Assembly (NCBI GenBank): GCA_964036195.1
Contig: OZ038459.1
Coordinates: 24,177,206-24,241,205, forward strand
Direction of reading: 5' to 3'
Source of the DNA: Sphaerolaimus hirsutus
Lineage: Eukaryota; Nematoda; Chromadorea; Monhysterida; Sphaerolaimidae
DNA: 64,000 nt
Under the pieces are notes generated by a model. It saw only the letters and a list, made by a program, of their open reading frames with translations, was not told where the DNA came from and did no database searches. The first letter of the stretch is position 1. Each line of letters begins with the position of its first letter. Below, piece after piece: positions 11,000-24,300 of the stretch. The position numbers were made by a program, and so were the translations under genes.

Positions 11000-11226
11000 G
11001 CCAGTTCCGCAAATTGAGAAGTGAGAAATAAAATGGCAAATGCGAGGTGAAATGAGAAATGAGAAGTGAATTGAGAAGAAAATTGGCAAAAGCGAAGGGA
11101 AATTACTTTTTATTTTTACGTCGCTTTTGCCAATTTACTTATTCCACTTCGCTTTTGCCAATTTTCTTCCCAATTCACGTCACATTTGCCATTTCACTTC
11201 ACTTCTCAATTTACGGAACTGGCCAG
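11000..11226. mobile_element. Family J element (GGCCAGTTCCGCAA ends)
   Basis: GGCCAGTTCCGCAAATTGAG at the left pairs with TTTACGGAACTGGCC at the right. The interior is built of short AGAAGTGAGAAAT-like words and their inverses. Relatives are at 11669-11887, 34883-35320 and 39105-39279. Confidence 0.65.
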
Positions 11227-11668
11227 CGGCACCACCACAAAATGGCGCTTTTACATAATTATTTTTAACGTGCCAACGAGTGCTTTGCTAAAACTGTCCA
11301 TTTCAACGAGCATTACAGAACCTAATGCTTACAATTTTCATCACTGCCGAAATACAACAGCATAATAAAAAATACACAAAAAACGTCATGGCAGCTTATA
11401 GATAAGTAACAAACTGGATTTGTCACTGAACATATTTAGTCAACCTGTTTTAAAAAGTCATCGGAATCAAAGAACTATAAAGAGATCTCTCAAAAGTGAA
11501 CATAGCCAATGTTGCACCCTGTAAAGTGCCATATCAATTTTCAATAAATTTCAGATGTTTCAAATACCATGTAGGGCAAGCTTTGTTGAAATTTTGAAGA
11601 TTATTACAGAAATTCAACAAAAAAAATTAAACTTTGTCAATTGGTTAGCACTTCAAAGGATGAACAGA

Positions 11669-11887
11669 GGCCAGTTCCGCAAGTGGAAAAGTTGAGAGTG
11701 TAAACTTAAGAGTTGAGTAAAATGAGAAATGACAAGTTATGAGAAAATTTAAGAGTTGAGAGTTGAGTAAAACGACAAATGATTTTACTCAACTCTTAAC
11801 TTTGAACTTTACTCTTAACTTATTATTTATCATTTTACTCAACTCTCAACCCTTCACTCTTAACTTTTCCACTTGCGAAACCGGCAC
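11669..11887. mobile_element. Family J element
   Basis: Left end GGCCAGTTCCGCAAGTGGAA and right end TTCCACTTGCGAAACCGGC enclose inverted arrays of AAGAGTTGAGTAAAA and TTTTACTCAACTCTTA words. Confidence 0.75.
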
Positions 11888-11927
11888 CAGATGGCTTCTG
11901 GAGGTGATATGAATTATCATCAAGCTG

Positions 11928-12150
11928 CTGCACACACTAGTTTACTAATGAATTGAAAAAAACTAACTTTGAACTATAAGTAAGCTCATAAATCAGCCTT
12001 GAACGCCTTGATTTGAGTTTACTGGAATGTATTATTTTTACATTTCGTCAACTGCTGTTTACAAGCACTAATTCACTAAACTCAAGGCCATTCAAAGTTG
12101 ATTTCAGTTTACTAAATTATCAGTTTACTGACAGTAAAATAGTGTGCTGC
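11928..12150. mobile_element. MITE with CACACTAGTTTACT ends
   Basis: GCTGCACACACTAGTTTACT is matched by the inverse near 12121-12150. The interior contains AAACTCAAGGC and its partner. It sits about 100 bases beyond the DNMT1 stop codon and may be in the 3' UTR. Confidence 0.65.
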
Positions 12151-12251
12151 ACCGGGTTCAAAATTGCACAATCTTCACATGAACTTTAGTCACACCTGTC
12201 CAAACAAAACCTCAAAAATAATGTCAACTGTAAATATTCTACAAAGTTAAA

Positions 12252-12387
12252 TCACTTGTCAAAAACCAGAATTTTCTTCCCATCTTTTTGGCCGCGTGCC
12301 AGAAAATCATCCCTGAGTGCAGTCACAATGGATCGCCCAATTTGCTCGGCCAGCAGAGGTGGCACGGCATTTCCAATCGCTTGCAAA
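12252..12387 (-). CDS. DNMT1: DNMT1 exon 30 (motif X, stop)
   Basis: The acceptor is TTTCTTTGCAG. It reads ALQAIGNAVPPLLAEQIGRS and ends VFDK-TGA. This is target-recognition/SAM-binding motif X at residues 1476-1520. The C-terminal tail is short. Confidence 0.95.
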
Positions 12388-15300
12388 CTGCAAAGAAAAA
12401 CTTAGGTCCTATAAATTTTTAAAAAATTGGAAAACTCATAAATGAACTTTGAAACCATTTGAGTTTACCAGAATGAGTCATTTCTAACCTTTATCAACTG
12501 TAGTTTTGAGACCACACACGCTAGTTTACATCGCAAATTTGTGTCAACTAAATGTCAACTAAGTAGCACTAATCTTTAAAAGCATCACACTTGACAGAAA
12601 CAATGAACATAAAGTGTCATGATTAGGGTTGGAAAAGAAACGTTTTTTTTTAACTCGAACGTTTTTTTTTTAACAACGTTTTTTTTAAAATAAAAAACGT
12701 TTTTTTTAAATAAAAAACGTTTTTTTTAAAAAGCTCCCAAATATGATCTTGTGTCAACATATATAGGTATATCAGACAGTGGCAATACTCTGTGATGTTA
12801 AATATGGGCCTGTGCCTCTGTGCATGTTTACCCGCTGTGCATGTCAGGAGTATTCAAGACTTTGACCCTCCAGGGGGTTGGATCAGGGCCGTATCCAGGG
12901 GGGGGGCGGGGGGGGGCTGCAGCCCCCCCCCCTCCCGGGGTGAGACCAGAAAGTGACCAGAAAATGAGACTTTTTCAACGTCAGCGTAAAAAATTTTGCG
13001 CGCAAGCGCACATTCTTCACCAGATATAAGGTATTATCATGAGATTTGCTACATGTGGCCGCAAATCATTAAAAATGTTGTGCTTTTTGCTGTTTTGTAT
13101 GTATATTTACATACATATACAGCGTTCCATGGCGCTGACGCCAACGCCAATGGCGCCATGGCGTGGCGCCCACTAATGGCGCCATTCCGCCACTATATAG
13201 CTAAAATTTTAGGGGGGGGGGGCTGAGCCCCCCCCCCTCGCCGGGCTCCGTAAACAAGCAGCCCCCCCCGCTCAAAAATCCTGGATACGTCCCTGGGTTG
13301 GATAGATGGCTAATCTCTCCTCTGGAGAGATAGATAGCTAGAAAAATGTTTTTGGGGGTTTGGGGGTTTGTGGGGGTTCATTGCATAGGCTTTTTCATAA
13401 TCAGGAAAAAAGGTAGAAAAATCGCTAAAAGTAGGTGAAAAATTACTAAAAATGGGTATATAAGCACATATACTACAAGTAATAGCTGAAAATAGACAAT
13501 AAAACACATGAACTAGTGATGTTGAAGGTGAAAATGTATAAAATGGTATGAAAATGAGCGATTTTGTGTGAAAACTAGGGTCTACATGCACAGCGGGTAA
13601 ACATGCACAGAGGGTCTCAGTCGTTAAATATGACCATATAATGGCTGTGGAGCCATGGGATAGCATTATAAGTGGTGATTTGTGTCAAAAATATTCATTT
13701 TTTTGTCGACATGTTCGTACATCGCCTTATAGTCGAATGTTAGTGACTTCAGATGAAGTTTGGTATGGAAAAGTGATCAAACAAGGTTATAAAAGGAGGT
13801 TGTTACTTTGGGAGTGAAGTTACACACTGTGGAGGTGCATGGAAGCACATTACCTCAATATTATGTATTACAGCAACATATGTCGGCTTATTCACCCATG
13901 GTAGCACATAGAAATGGATGTTTTGATACTAAAAATGCAACAAAACCAATGAAACCACCAATGTCAATTTGTGTGTGAAATTGCGCGCTTGCGCGCAAAA
14001 ATTTTGCGAAATACTTAGTGCTTAGTACTAAAAATTTTGGCCGATGTTTTTTTTTAAACATTTCGGACGTCATGTTTTTTTTATAAAAAACGTTTAATAA
14101 AAACATCGGCCAACCCTAGTCATGATGTAAAATTTGCTATGCTCTATTGGATAGGAAAGTTGAAATTACATAATTCACCAAAATTTAGTTGACATCCCGC
14201 TTGTGCGGCCCCATTGATGGGCACCTCATTCCTATTAACTCAAATGCATCAAAGTTTTCCAATCTTCCTCGGTGCATCCCAACTGTAGCTGTATCCATCC
14301 AATTAACAATAAAAAAATCAAAATAAAATAAAAAATGACAAAAAACTGCCAATCAACACCAAAACCCCCCAAAAACGCACGCATTATTGGCAGTGTAATC
14401 ATGGTCCATGGTGTACACAAAGTCAAAAAAGTCGGGAAATCCCTGACCCCTGGCCTGTTCCCGCAGGGTCAAAATTCGATTCAATTTCGGGTGCACCACC
14501 CTGCCCTGTTTATTGATCAAGTTATTGGTCGTCACGATCGTGTCGAAGCCGGAGTGCACGTACGCCCGACCGATCAGACCATTCCACTGCGATTTGGGGG
14601 GGTTGTATTTGAGCGGGGGTGCAGTTGAGTTTGGCACATTGCCAAAACTCAGTTCAGTAGCGAGAAAAATGGCTGAAATAGGCTGAAATATGTGATACGA
14701 CTACCCAAATACGATGTCGAAATATTTTGGTGGTAGGACTGGCCCCAGTGATACTTCCGTCTCAGCCGTCTCAGACCCTGTAAAATGTCAAATTTCATGC
14801 AAAGTGTCAAAAGTCATGGAAAATGTCCTGCAAAATGGCAACCGAGTTGCCATGTTGCAGGGCATTTTCCATGACTTTTGTCACTTTGCATGACATTTGA
14901 CATTTTACAATGCATTTTACAGGGTCTGGGACTGCCCCCAGGCCCGCGCACCTGGCTCTTAGTCTCGGCGGTGTGCGGCAGGCACCAGGGAATCATGGTG
15001 CCCCTGCTGTCGTAGCCGCGGTCCGCCGCCGACCGAGTGGTGCACTGCGGCTTCACTTTGTAGTGCGCGTTCACTTTTTTTGGCCCTTTGCCCAAAACAG
15101 CGCCGTTCGATTGCCTGAGCAGTGGATGGGTGAGAAATGTGTTTTTTTATTTGGTGCGAGTTTTCGACAGAATTTGTAGGGTTAAAATAAGATCCAGATT
15201 CCGAATACCTGCTCCGAATTCATATTCCGATTCAGATAATTGCCATGTACAAATTTTGTACCGCCATTTTGTAATTTTGTCGTTTGACATTTTACACGGC

Positions 15301-18300
15301 ATTTTGCATGACTTTTGACACTTTGCACAAAGATCTGACATTTTACGAGGTCTGAGAGTGGTACCAGGAGGTAGGGTTCAAACGGGATTGACTTTTCGGG
15401 ATCGGGATCGGGATTCACTTTTTGAGATTTCGGGATCGGGATCGGGATCGGGATTGGCCGGGATTGGGGTCACGGGATCGGGATCGGGATTGGCATTTTT
15501 TCGGGATCGGGATTTAGGTCTAGGGATGGATATTTTGGCCGATGTTCGAGCATTCACAGATGTTCAAAAAGGTCCCCAAACGCTGTTGGATGCCAGAAAA
15601 GTGGCATGAAATAGACGCTGGGGGTTCGCTTTCACATTTTGAGGTTAAAAACGTCATTTTTCACGTGTTTTAATTTCCACTGATTTTTCCGGGATCGGGA
15701 TCCCGGACTTGGGAGTTTCTCGGGATCGGGATCGGGATTTGAAAATTTTCGGGATCGGGATCGGGATTGAGATTGAGATTGAGATTTTTGGATTTCGGGA
15801 TCGGGATCGGGATCGGGATTGGGGTTTCGGGATCGGGACTGCTAAATCCCGGAATTTCACGGGATCCGGGATCGGGATCGGGATCCCGTTTGAACCCTAC
15901 CCTACCCGATCGGCACTCCCAGACCCTTTAAAATGCCCTGTAAAATGTCAAATGTCATACAAAGTGTCAAAAGTCATGGAAAATTCCCTGCAAAATGGCA
16001 ATCGTTGCCATTTTGACGGCATTTTCCATGACTTTTGACACTTTGCATGACATTTGGCATTTTACAGGGTCTGGGACTGGCACCTGATCTCTGTCTCAGT
16101 CCAGAAAGTAATCAGTGCGGGTAAAAACAAACCCGAGTGGCTTATTCCGCTTGTCCAGGTCCATGCAGTCGCAAATGGCCCGATTTTCGGTCGCCTCGCG
16201 CCACACTTCAGCCCGGCCATAATAATGCCTGGAAAAAGGACCAAATTGGAAATTTGTCAGAAGAGACCAAAGTTATTAACTTCCTAAATACTTTGGATGC
16301 TATTCTTAAGAGGAACAAAATTGAAATCGATACAACGAAAAGTGATGCATGCAACCAAGGCCGTATCCAGGGGGGGGGGCGGAGGGGGGGGGCAGCCCCC
16401 CCCCTCCCGGGGTGAGACCTGAAAAACCCGGGTTACTACCCACCACCGCCAGTGTGTCAGAATTTACCGTGCCGTACCGAAAGTTGGGAGAATTTACCTT
16501 ACCGTAAATACGATGAATGCACATTTTTACTTACACTTACCGTATCGTTCTTAATGAATCATTTACAGTACCGTACCATTTACCGAAAAATCAACGATTT
16601 ATTTAGCGTATGAAAAATCTACCGTACCGCACCGTTTACCGTAAAGTCTCACCGAGCACCACCCTCACACCCCCCCCCCCAACTCACAGCACAGAGTGGA
16701 CCCCCTTGCGGCTGCCAGCCCCGGGGGGCACGATGTTGGGCAGGAACCTCCAGTCAGCCGCCGGCACCACGTCGAACGGGGGCACGTTCCTGGAGGCAGT
16801 CCCGGACCCTGTAAAAGCCATGTAACATGTCAAATGTCATGCAAAGTGTCAAAAGTCATGGAAAATGCCCTGCAAAATGGCAACCGAGTTGCCATTTTGC
16901 AGGGCATTTTCCATGACTTTTGACACTTTGCATGACATTTGACATTTGACAAGGCATTTTACAGGGTTCGGGATTGGCACCTGATGCGCAAGACGTCAGT
17001 CTCGGTGAGCGGGCGATGGTGGTGCGACGTGACCGAAAGGGACAGGTCCAAACGGCGCGGGGCGAAACGGGACAGGCGTTGCTTGGGGGGGGGGGTAAAT
17101 TTTGATGGAAAAAGTCACTCGGCGATACACTGACAAAAACGAAAATATTGCTGGGAGATTGAAATGTGCGAGTGAAAAGTGTAAGTGATTTCACAACTGA
17201 AATTATCACGGAAAGATACATGATCCCGATAAATTTATCACCGCCCACTAACCAAATATTGATAATAAGTCCCAGGCGCCTGTTCGATCGGTCTATTCCC
17301 ATCGACCAAATCGACACTGCCCAAATTCCGGTCGACAAAATCGGTCACATTTTTGGCGTCCAAATCTGGCTCTAGGTCCCAAATGGCATCAAAAACGGTC
17401 CTGGCTCGGTAGGGCGCGAAAAATAGGGGGCCGCTGTTCGACGCCTTACCAGTTTCGCTAGGGTTCAGCAATTCGTGGATGCTCTGATACCGCGGCAGCG
17501 GGTACTGCGAGGGTGCAAGTAGTTTTTCGCTGGTACTCGTACTATGAACGTTATTGATGATAACGTTATTGATTGTTATGGTTGCCAGTTTGCAGGGCAT
17601 TTTCCATGACGTTTGACACTTTGCATGACATTTGACATTTTACAGGGCTTTTTACAGGGTTCGAGAGTGCCCCCAGTTGTCAACTGGTTTTAACGTCATT
17701 TATGAATCGGACTTTGAGTAAAGGCACGTGCTGCCATTTAAACATATTTAGTTTGCATAATTTTAGCGCGTGAATATAAAGCTAAAGCGTAAAGCGGCAC
17801 TGAAAGATGTGTGTGAACAGTAGAAAATGGAGCCACACGCACTAGTTGACATCGAAATTCCCGTTAACTAAATTTTTGTGTATTATGTTATTTCAACATT
17901 TCTGTGACAGCGAATAATTAATTTTATAGTGACACCTAATTTCGATTGTTCTGATAATTAAGTGTGATGCATTTTAAAAATATTTCAGTTATTCAGTTGA
18001 CATCCAGTTGACACGAATTTGCGACGTCAACTGGTGGGTGGGGCGAATCTCGATTTAAAAATTGTTAAACTCACAGCGCGCTGGCTCAATTTGAGCGTGT
18101 CGATGAAATTCTCTTCGATGCCAATGAAACTGGCCGCATGTTGCCGCATCGGGAATCTGCAAATATTGATCGATTCAGAGAAAACACAAAAAAACTCTTC
18201 AAGGCACGCTTCCACTATGTCTTTTTCACGACATTTGATGCATTCCGCTACATATTATCTGAAATTTTATTTTTTACAGTAGTTAGTGCTCTTTGTTTGT

Positions 18301-21300
18301 CTGCGGCCATAACAGAGTCAGAAATTTCTGTAGGGGTCATCACAAACATTTCAGAGTGGTATGGATTTCAGTCTGTTCACATAAAATGCTGTTTACGTCT
18401 AATTTGCAAGTTTTATAGACATGATGACAACGCACCCATGGGCAGTCCCGCACGCAGTAAATTGCTACAAAACTTTTCACATGTAAAATGTAAATGCAAG
18501 GTAAAATTACTTTTATTTTTACCTGGCACATGGCTTTGGCCATTTTTGTGACAATTCACATTTTACATGAAATTTTTCGGTGCGCCACAGGCTACTGAAA
18601 TCAAAGCAATCCGACAAACTATAAATTGAGGTGAAAAAACAAGCTCTAAAGTCATGCCACTTTGGCGTCACACACGCTGGATGTCAACTGAATTTGTGTC
18701 AACTCAATTTTAGTGAATTTAAGTGATTTCAACCTTCCTATCTGATAGAGCATAGTCAATTTTACATCATGGCGCTTAATTGTCATTATTTCTGTTAATT
18801 ATGATGAGATAAAAAAAAAATTTTTGTCATTTAGTTGACATTGAGTTGACACAAATTCGCCATGTCAACTAGCGTGTGTGGGCCCTTTACCGCATAGGGC
18901 CGACACACAAGGACGTAGCCAGGGGGGGGGCGGGCGGGGCCCCCCCCCCCCTTCCTGGGCCGGACCAAAAAATGTGCCAGAAATGGCACTTCCAGAAGAC
19001 GATTTTGTCGACAGTTTGAAAAAATTTTGCGCGCAAGCGCGCATTTTCCATTCACAACATATATTTACGGCTGACTGGTCTCCGCGGTCTCAAAACCAAT
19101 GATAATGGACCCAATTCCTGTCCATGTCGCCCTTTATGCCTGTAAAAAACATCCGTATACTGGTGTTTTCGCGCCAATGCCAACGCCAGTGGCGCCATGG
19201 CATGGCGCCTACGAATGGCGCCAGCGCCATGGCGCCATTCCCCTACTACAGGGGTAAAATTTTAGGGGGGGGGGGCGCCGCCCCCCCCCGTTCGCCGGGC
19301 TTCGTATACAATCCGCCCCCCCCCCGCTCAAAAATCCTGGCTACGTCCCTGCCGACACACACTAGTTGACATCGCAAATTCGCGTCAACTCAGTGTCAAT
19401 TGAATAAAACAAGAAGTTTGTAAAAAGCATCATACTTAACAGGAACAATGAAAATGAAGTGTCATGATGTAAAATTAACTATGCTCTATCAGATAGATAA
19501 GTTGAAATCACAGTATCACTTAAATTCAGTTGACATTTAGTTGACACGAATCCAGTTGACATCCAGTGTGTGGGGGCCCATAATCACACTTCACTTCCAC
19601 CACCCTCAAAGAACCCCCCCCCCCCCCACCTTGGAAGGGGCTGTCCGGGCGCGGCGGCAACAATAATCGCCCTCCTTCGATTCTGCGGCAGTCCGAATTC
19701 GACCGCCTGCACTTGCTGCAAGTGCGTTTGGTAGCCGGCGGCGATGAGACACTGCGCTAGGAAGGTCATCGCCGGCACGCGCATTTTTGTCTGAGAGGTG
19801 GTTGGATGTTAGTGGGATGATTTTGGGTTGATTTGACGCGTATTGGATGCTGGGGGCAGTCCCAAGCCCTGTAAAAAGCCCTGTAAAATGTCAAATGTCA
19901 TGCTAGGTGTCTAAAGTCATGCGAAATGCCCTGCAAAATGGCAACTCGGTTGCCATTTTGCAGGGCATTTCCCATGACTTTAGACACTTTGCATGACATT
20001 TGACATTTTACAGGGTCTGGGAGTGCCCCGTGGGGTGTAGGCTGTACATAAAATGTGAAGTTCTGTCAGATTTTGGACGTTTGATTATATACTAGTACTT
20101 GCTTCCCCCAGTCAAATTTTTTCCAAATACTCTCACATTCAAGCAGATACGAGAAATCCATCATAAAATTGGAACTCAAACAGACCTTTGAAAACTCTGA
20201 AAACTAGCTATAACGAAACACACCGACTTCGTGATTGAGAATGTGATTTCGAATTTTAGTTGACGTTTGGTTGCAGAACCATGTTAAAATGCACATGACT
20301 CAATGTTGGAAGGAAGAAAACATTGCGGCATGTTCAATTGAACATAATTCAGCGACCAGTCAACTAAAATCTAAATTAACATGAAGCCAGTTGACAACCG
20401 CGTCAACTGGCGCCTATCCAAAAAATTGAACTCACGCCCATCGACTGCGTGATTCCCTTAACATTCTCCATGACGACAATTTTCGGTCGAAAAATCACCG
20501 CAGACGAAATGAACCGCAAACTGTGCTCCCGTTTTAGCTGCGAATTGGCCGTGCTTCTCGCTGCGTTGAGACCGGAAAATCTGCGGGCGGAATATTTGCA
20601 ATTTAATGCAAAAGTAGGCTCGAAAATGCAAAAAAATTGCAAAAATGCAAAAAAGTTTTAGAATATGTGCAGAGTAGTGTGTCAGTTTTATTCTTACATA
20701 AAAAGTAGAAGTGAAATTTTTCACCCGCCACAAAACGGAAAACTGGAAAAATTAGCTGCTGCTAAACGGCAAGGTGAACCGGCAAGGGGTTCACTATTTT
20801 TTAAACCGTTTTTGAAAAACACGGGGTTTTTAAAAACCTGTCGTCGAAAAAAACTATTTCGGCTATCCCTCAAACTAAAAACATACTCAAATGACTCACC
20901 CCTGACACGGTGGCCCGCCAATAATGATATCCACATCCTTCACATTTGGATACCTGGCGCCATTTTCATCGATTTTGGCGCCATCTTTGACCTGCTTCAA
21001 GAAATTGCCCACGCCGCTATGGAAAACCGTGTGCTTGGAGAAATTACAACGGTACGTGCGCACTTTGGTTTTGTCCCATTCCACTGCCCAGCCTGAGTAT
21101 TTGGGAGCATTTGAAAGTCGGGGGTTATGAGGAGGGGGGGTTGGCAGGTTATAAATACCCCCCCCCAAAAAAAAAAAAATAAAAAATTGCCAAGTGTTCT
21201 GAAAAATGTGAAAAGTCCAACAATACAATTTTACTTTTTTCGTTTGGATTGCCTGCCTGGATTGTTTTTTGCAAAACAGTTGACATTTTACGGAGTGCGT

Positions 21301-24300
21301 GATTATCATATCGGGGCAGTCCCGGACCCTGTAAAATGGCAACCGAGTTGCCGTTTTGCAGGGCATTTTACAGGGTCTGGGATTGGCAAATGGACGCACC
21401 AAATGCACTCACAGCGACAGCAATATGATGAGACGAGCAAGAAGTAATGAGAATTTGTTTTCCTACTAAAGTTGTAAATATATGGTAGCGTTCATTGTGG
21501 TGTCCGGTAAATAGACTATACAGAAACAGATAAATTTGAACCACTCACCGAATTAAAAAAACCCAACTTTTATGGAAACTTTTTCAATCGTCCCAACACA
21601 TTTTCAAACGCTAACCATTGTGATAATCCGTCAACCCGCCGCCTTCAAAACCCATACTCATGCCGCCCGCACCGCTGAAGAGATCTGAAAGAAAATTCCA
21701 GTGAAGTAATGTCAATTGACAAAAATGCCACACAGACTACTTGACAGATGAAATAACATCGGGTCGACTGGTTTCTATTTAGATTTTAGTTGAAAATAAA
21801 TTCTCCTGTGACCCGTCAACTAAAATCTGAATTGACATGAGCGCTAGTTGACATGACAGCCACAATTTCAAGACTAACCTAGGCACTTTAATTTCTCATA
21901 TCCATCTGGCAACTCCGGCAACTTTTCCGACCGCCTCGATGCAGCCCTCAATTTCTCAATTTCCGATTCGCGCAATTGGCGCCATGCCAAACTACTGGCA
22001 GAAATTTCTGCCGGCCGGTTCCAATCATCCTTGGTATGAAATTATAAATACTTATTAGAATTAAGCCTTGGAATAAGACATAGCCGGTACGCAGACTTAT
22101 TGACAACTGAGATTTCCAAAGTAGATAAATATGTTTTTGAGTTTGCAAACATGAGTAGTCAGTCAACTGCTATTGACAGAGATCAAAAATGATCATTGGG
22201 CCCACACACGCTAGTTGACATCGCAAATTTGTGTCAACTCAATGTCAACTACGTAACGCAAAAGAATTTTAAAAGCAGCAAACTTAACATAATCAATGAA
22301 AATTAAGTGTCATTAAGTAAAATTAACAATGCTCTATCAGATAGGAAAGTTGAAATCACATAATTCACAAAATTTTAGTTGACACTAGGTCAGTTGACAA
22401 TGACAACCAGCGTGTGTGGCGCCATTACGGTACACTCACGTGTCAAAAACAGATTTATCGGTATAAAAATTTTCGGTTGTGAACTACCGTGCGTGCGGGG
22501 AGCATTAAACGTTATATTGGGCCCACACACGCTAGTTGACATCGACACCAAATGTCAACTGGTGCCGATCCCGATTCAAAGCTTGCTGACGAGCCGACGA
22601 ACGACGTTCAAACGCAAGCTTTGAATTGGGAACGGCACCAGTTGACATTTGGTGTCGATGTCAACTAGCGTGTGGGGGGGGGGGGGGATTGATCTGACCG
22701 CGACCCCGTGCTCAGTTACCATAATTTGAAGAATAAAGTGACGTGAAAGGATATGACAGTTCAAATTCACCGATAGTTGAAACTAGGGTTGGAAAAAAAA
22801 ACGTTTTTTTAACTCGATGTTTTTTTAATAAAAAAAACGTTTTTTTAAATAAAAAAACGTTTTTTTTTAAAAGCTCCCAGATATGACCTTGTGTCAACAT
22901 ATAGGTATATCAGACAGTGGCAATACTCTGTGATGTTATATATGACCATATAATGTCTGTGGAGCCATGGGATAGCATTATAAGTGGTGATTTGTGTCAA
23001 AAATATCCATTTTTCGTCGACATATCGTTCGTATATTGCCTTATAGTCGAATGTTCGTGACTTCAGGTAAAGTTTGGCACGGAATAGTGATCAAACAAGG
23101 TTATAAAACGAGGTTGTTACTTTGGGAGTGAAGTTACACACTGTGGGGGTACATGGAAGCACATTACCTCAATATTATATACTACAGCAACATATGACGG
23201 CTTATTAACCCATGGTAGCACATAGAAATGGATACTTTGATACTAAAAATGCCACAAAACCAATTAAAACAACCACCAATGTCAATTTGTGTGTGAAATT
23301 GCGCGCTTGCGCGCAAAAATTTTGCAAAATACCTAGTGCTTAGTACTAAAAATTTCGGTCGATGTTTTTTTTTTAAAAAAACATTTCGGACGTCATGTTT
23401 TTTTAAAAAAAACGTTTTTTTAATAAAAAACGTTTTAAAAAAAACATCGACCAACCCTAGTTGAAACAGTGCAAAGTGCCCATGAAACAAGTGCCCAGAA
23501 AAAAAATTTGTTTGTATTCAAATGAGATACGGTAACTTCCGATGTGAAGTGTGCGGTCAGGTGAGTCCCGCACCCTGTAAAGTGAAACCTGAAGTGTCGA
23601 ACGTATGTAAAATCTCAGTGAAAGTTATAAAAAAGATTTCATTACTGAACTTCTGACACATTGCATGAACCTATTTGTATTGATGACATTTAGCATGAAA
23701 TTGACACTTGAATTCACACTCTAAACGGTTTGGGACTAACCCCAGTAGGTAAACCACAATCCGAACCGGAAAAAAAACCATCACCAAAAAAACACAAAAC
23801 CAACAATATCGTCGCAACTTCTCCTGACGACAAATCTGAGATGGCCAGCGGCGGTCCAATCAAACGCGGAGCACATCAACTCGGTAGAATTGGGTTCAGC
23901 GGCGGAAAATGCGCGCACGTAACACCGCTGGATTATGTGCTCTATTGGCAGCCACACGAAAACTGTTCAAGGGGGGAGGGTTGGACTTTGAGATTTGTGT
24001 GAAAAGTACGCTTACTCGCAACTAATACTACGCATTATTGTATACACATAATTATACTTTATGCCGGCCTCAGGGACGTAGCCAGGATTTTTGAGCGGAA
24101 GGGGCGGATTGTATACGGAGGCCGGCGAACGGGGGGGGCGGCGCCCCCCCCTTAAATTTTGCCCCTGTAGTAAAGGGGATGGCGCCATGGCGCCACTGGC
24201 GTTGGCGCCATTCGTAGGCGCCACGCCATTGCGCCACTGGCGTTGGCATTGGCGCCAAAACAGCTGTATATGTCTGTATCTTACAGGCATATACAGCGAC

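Larger units (their letters stand above)
12624..14118. mobile_element. Family D hAT-like element (TAGGGTTGG ends), interrupted
   Basis: TIRs TAGGGTTGG...CCAACCCTA are flanked by GTCATGAT on both sides, an exact 8-bp duplication. The interior has A/T-rich ACGTTTTTTT palindromes, the CAGACAGTGGCAATACTCTG block and a GCGCGCTTGCGCGC palindrome. It is interrupted by 12807-13622. Confidence 0.9.
12512..14206. mobile_element. Outer MITE of a four-level nest (CACACGCTAGTTTACATCGC ends)
   Basis: Outer ends (CACACACGCTAGTTTACATC at the left, AGTTGACATCCCGCTTGTGC at the right) match intact relatives such as 22200-22421. The element is split by family D at 12624-14118, which is itself split by family F and then family E. 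Confidence 0.8.

Noticed and set aside
16062..16244. Exon at 16133-16228 as part of a separate gene resembling the + strand gene at its PLGF...YF end
   Set aside because: Reading into the PLGFVFTRTDYFLD stretch passes a good in-phase donor. Ending at that donor makes it a DNMT1 exon aligned with the THHD...VCSC region.
23730..24002. + strand open frame of 90 residues (KPQSEPEKKPSPKK..., LDYVLYWQPHENC) as a gene
   Set aside because: The - strand of the same DNA provides a DNMT1 exon whose phases fit both neighbours and whose peptide sits at the expected BAH2 position. The + frame has no splice or start context in phase.
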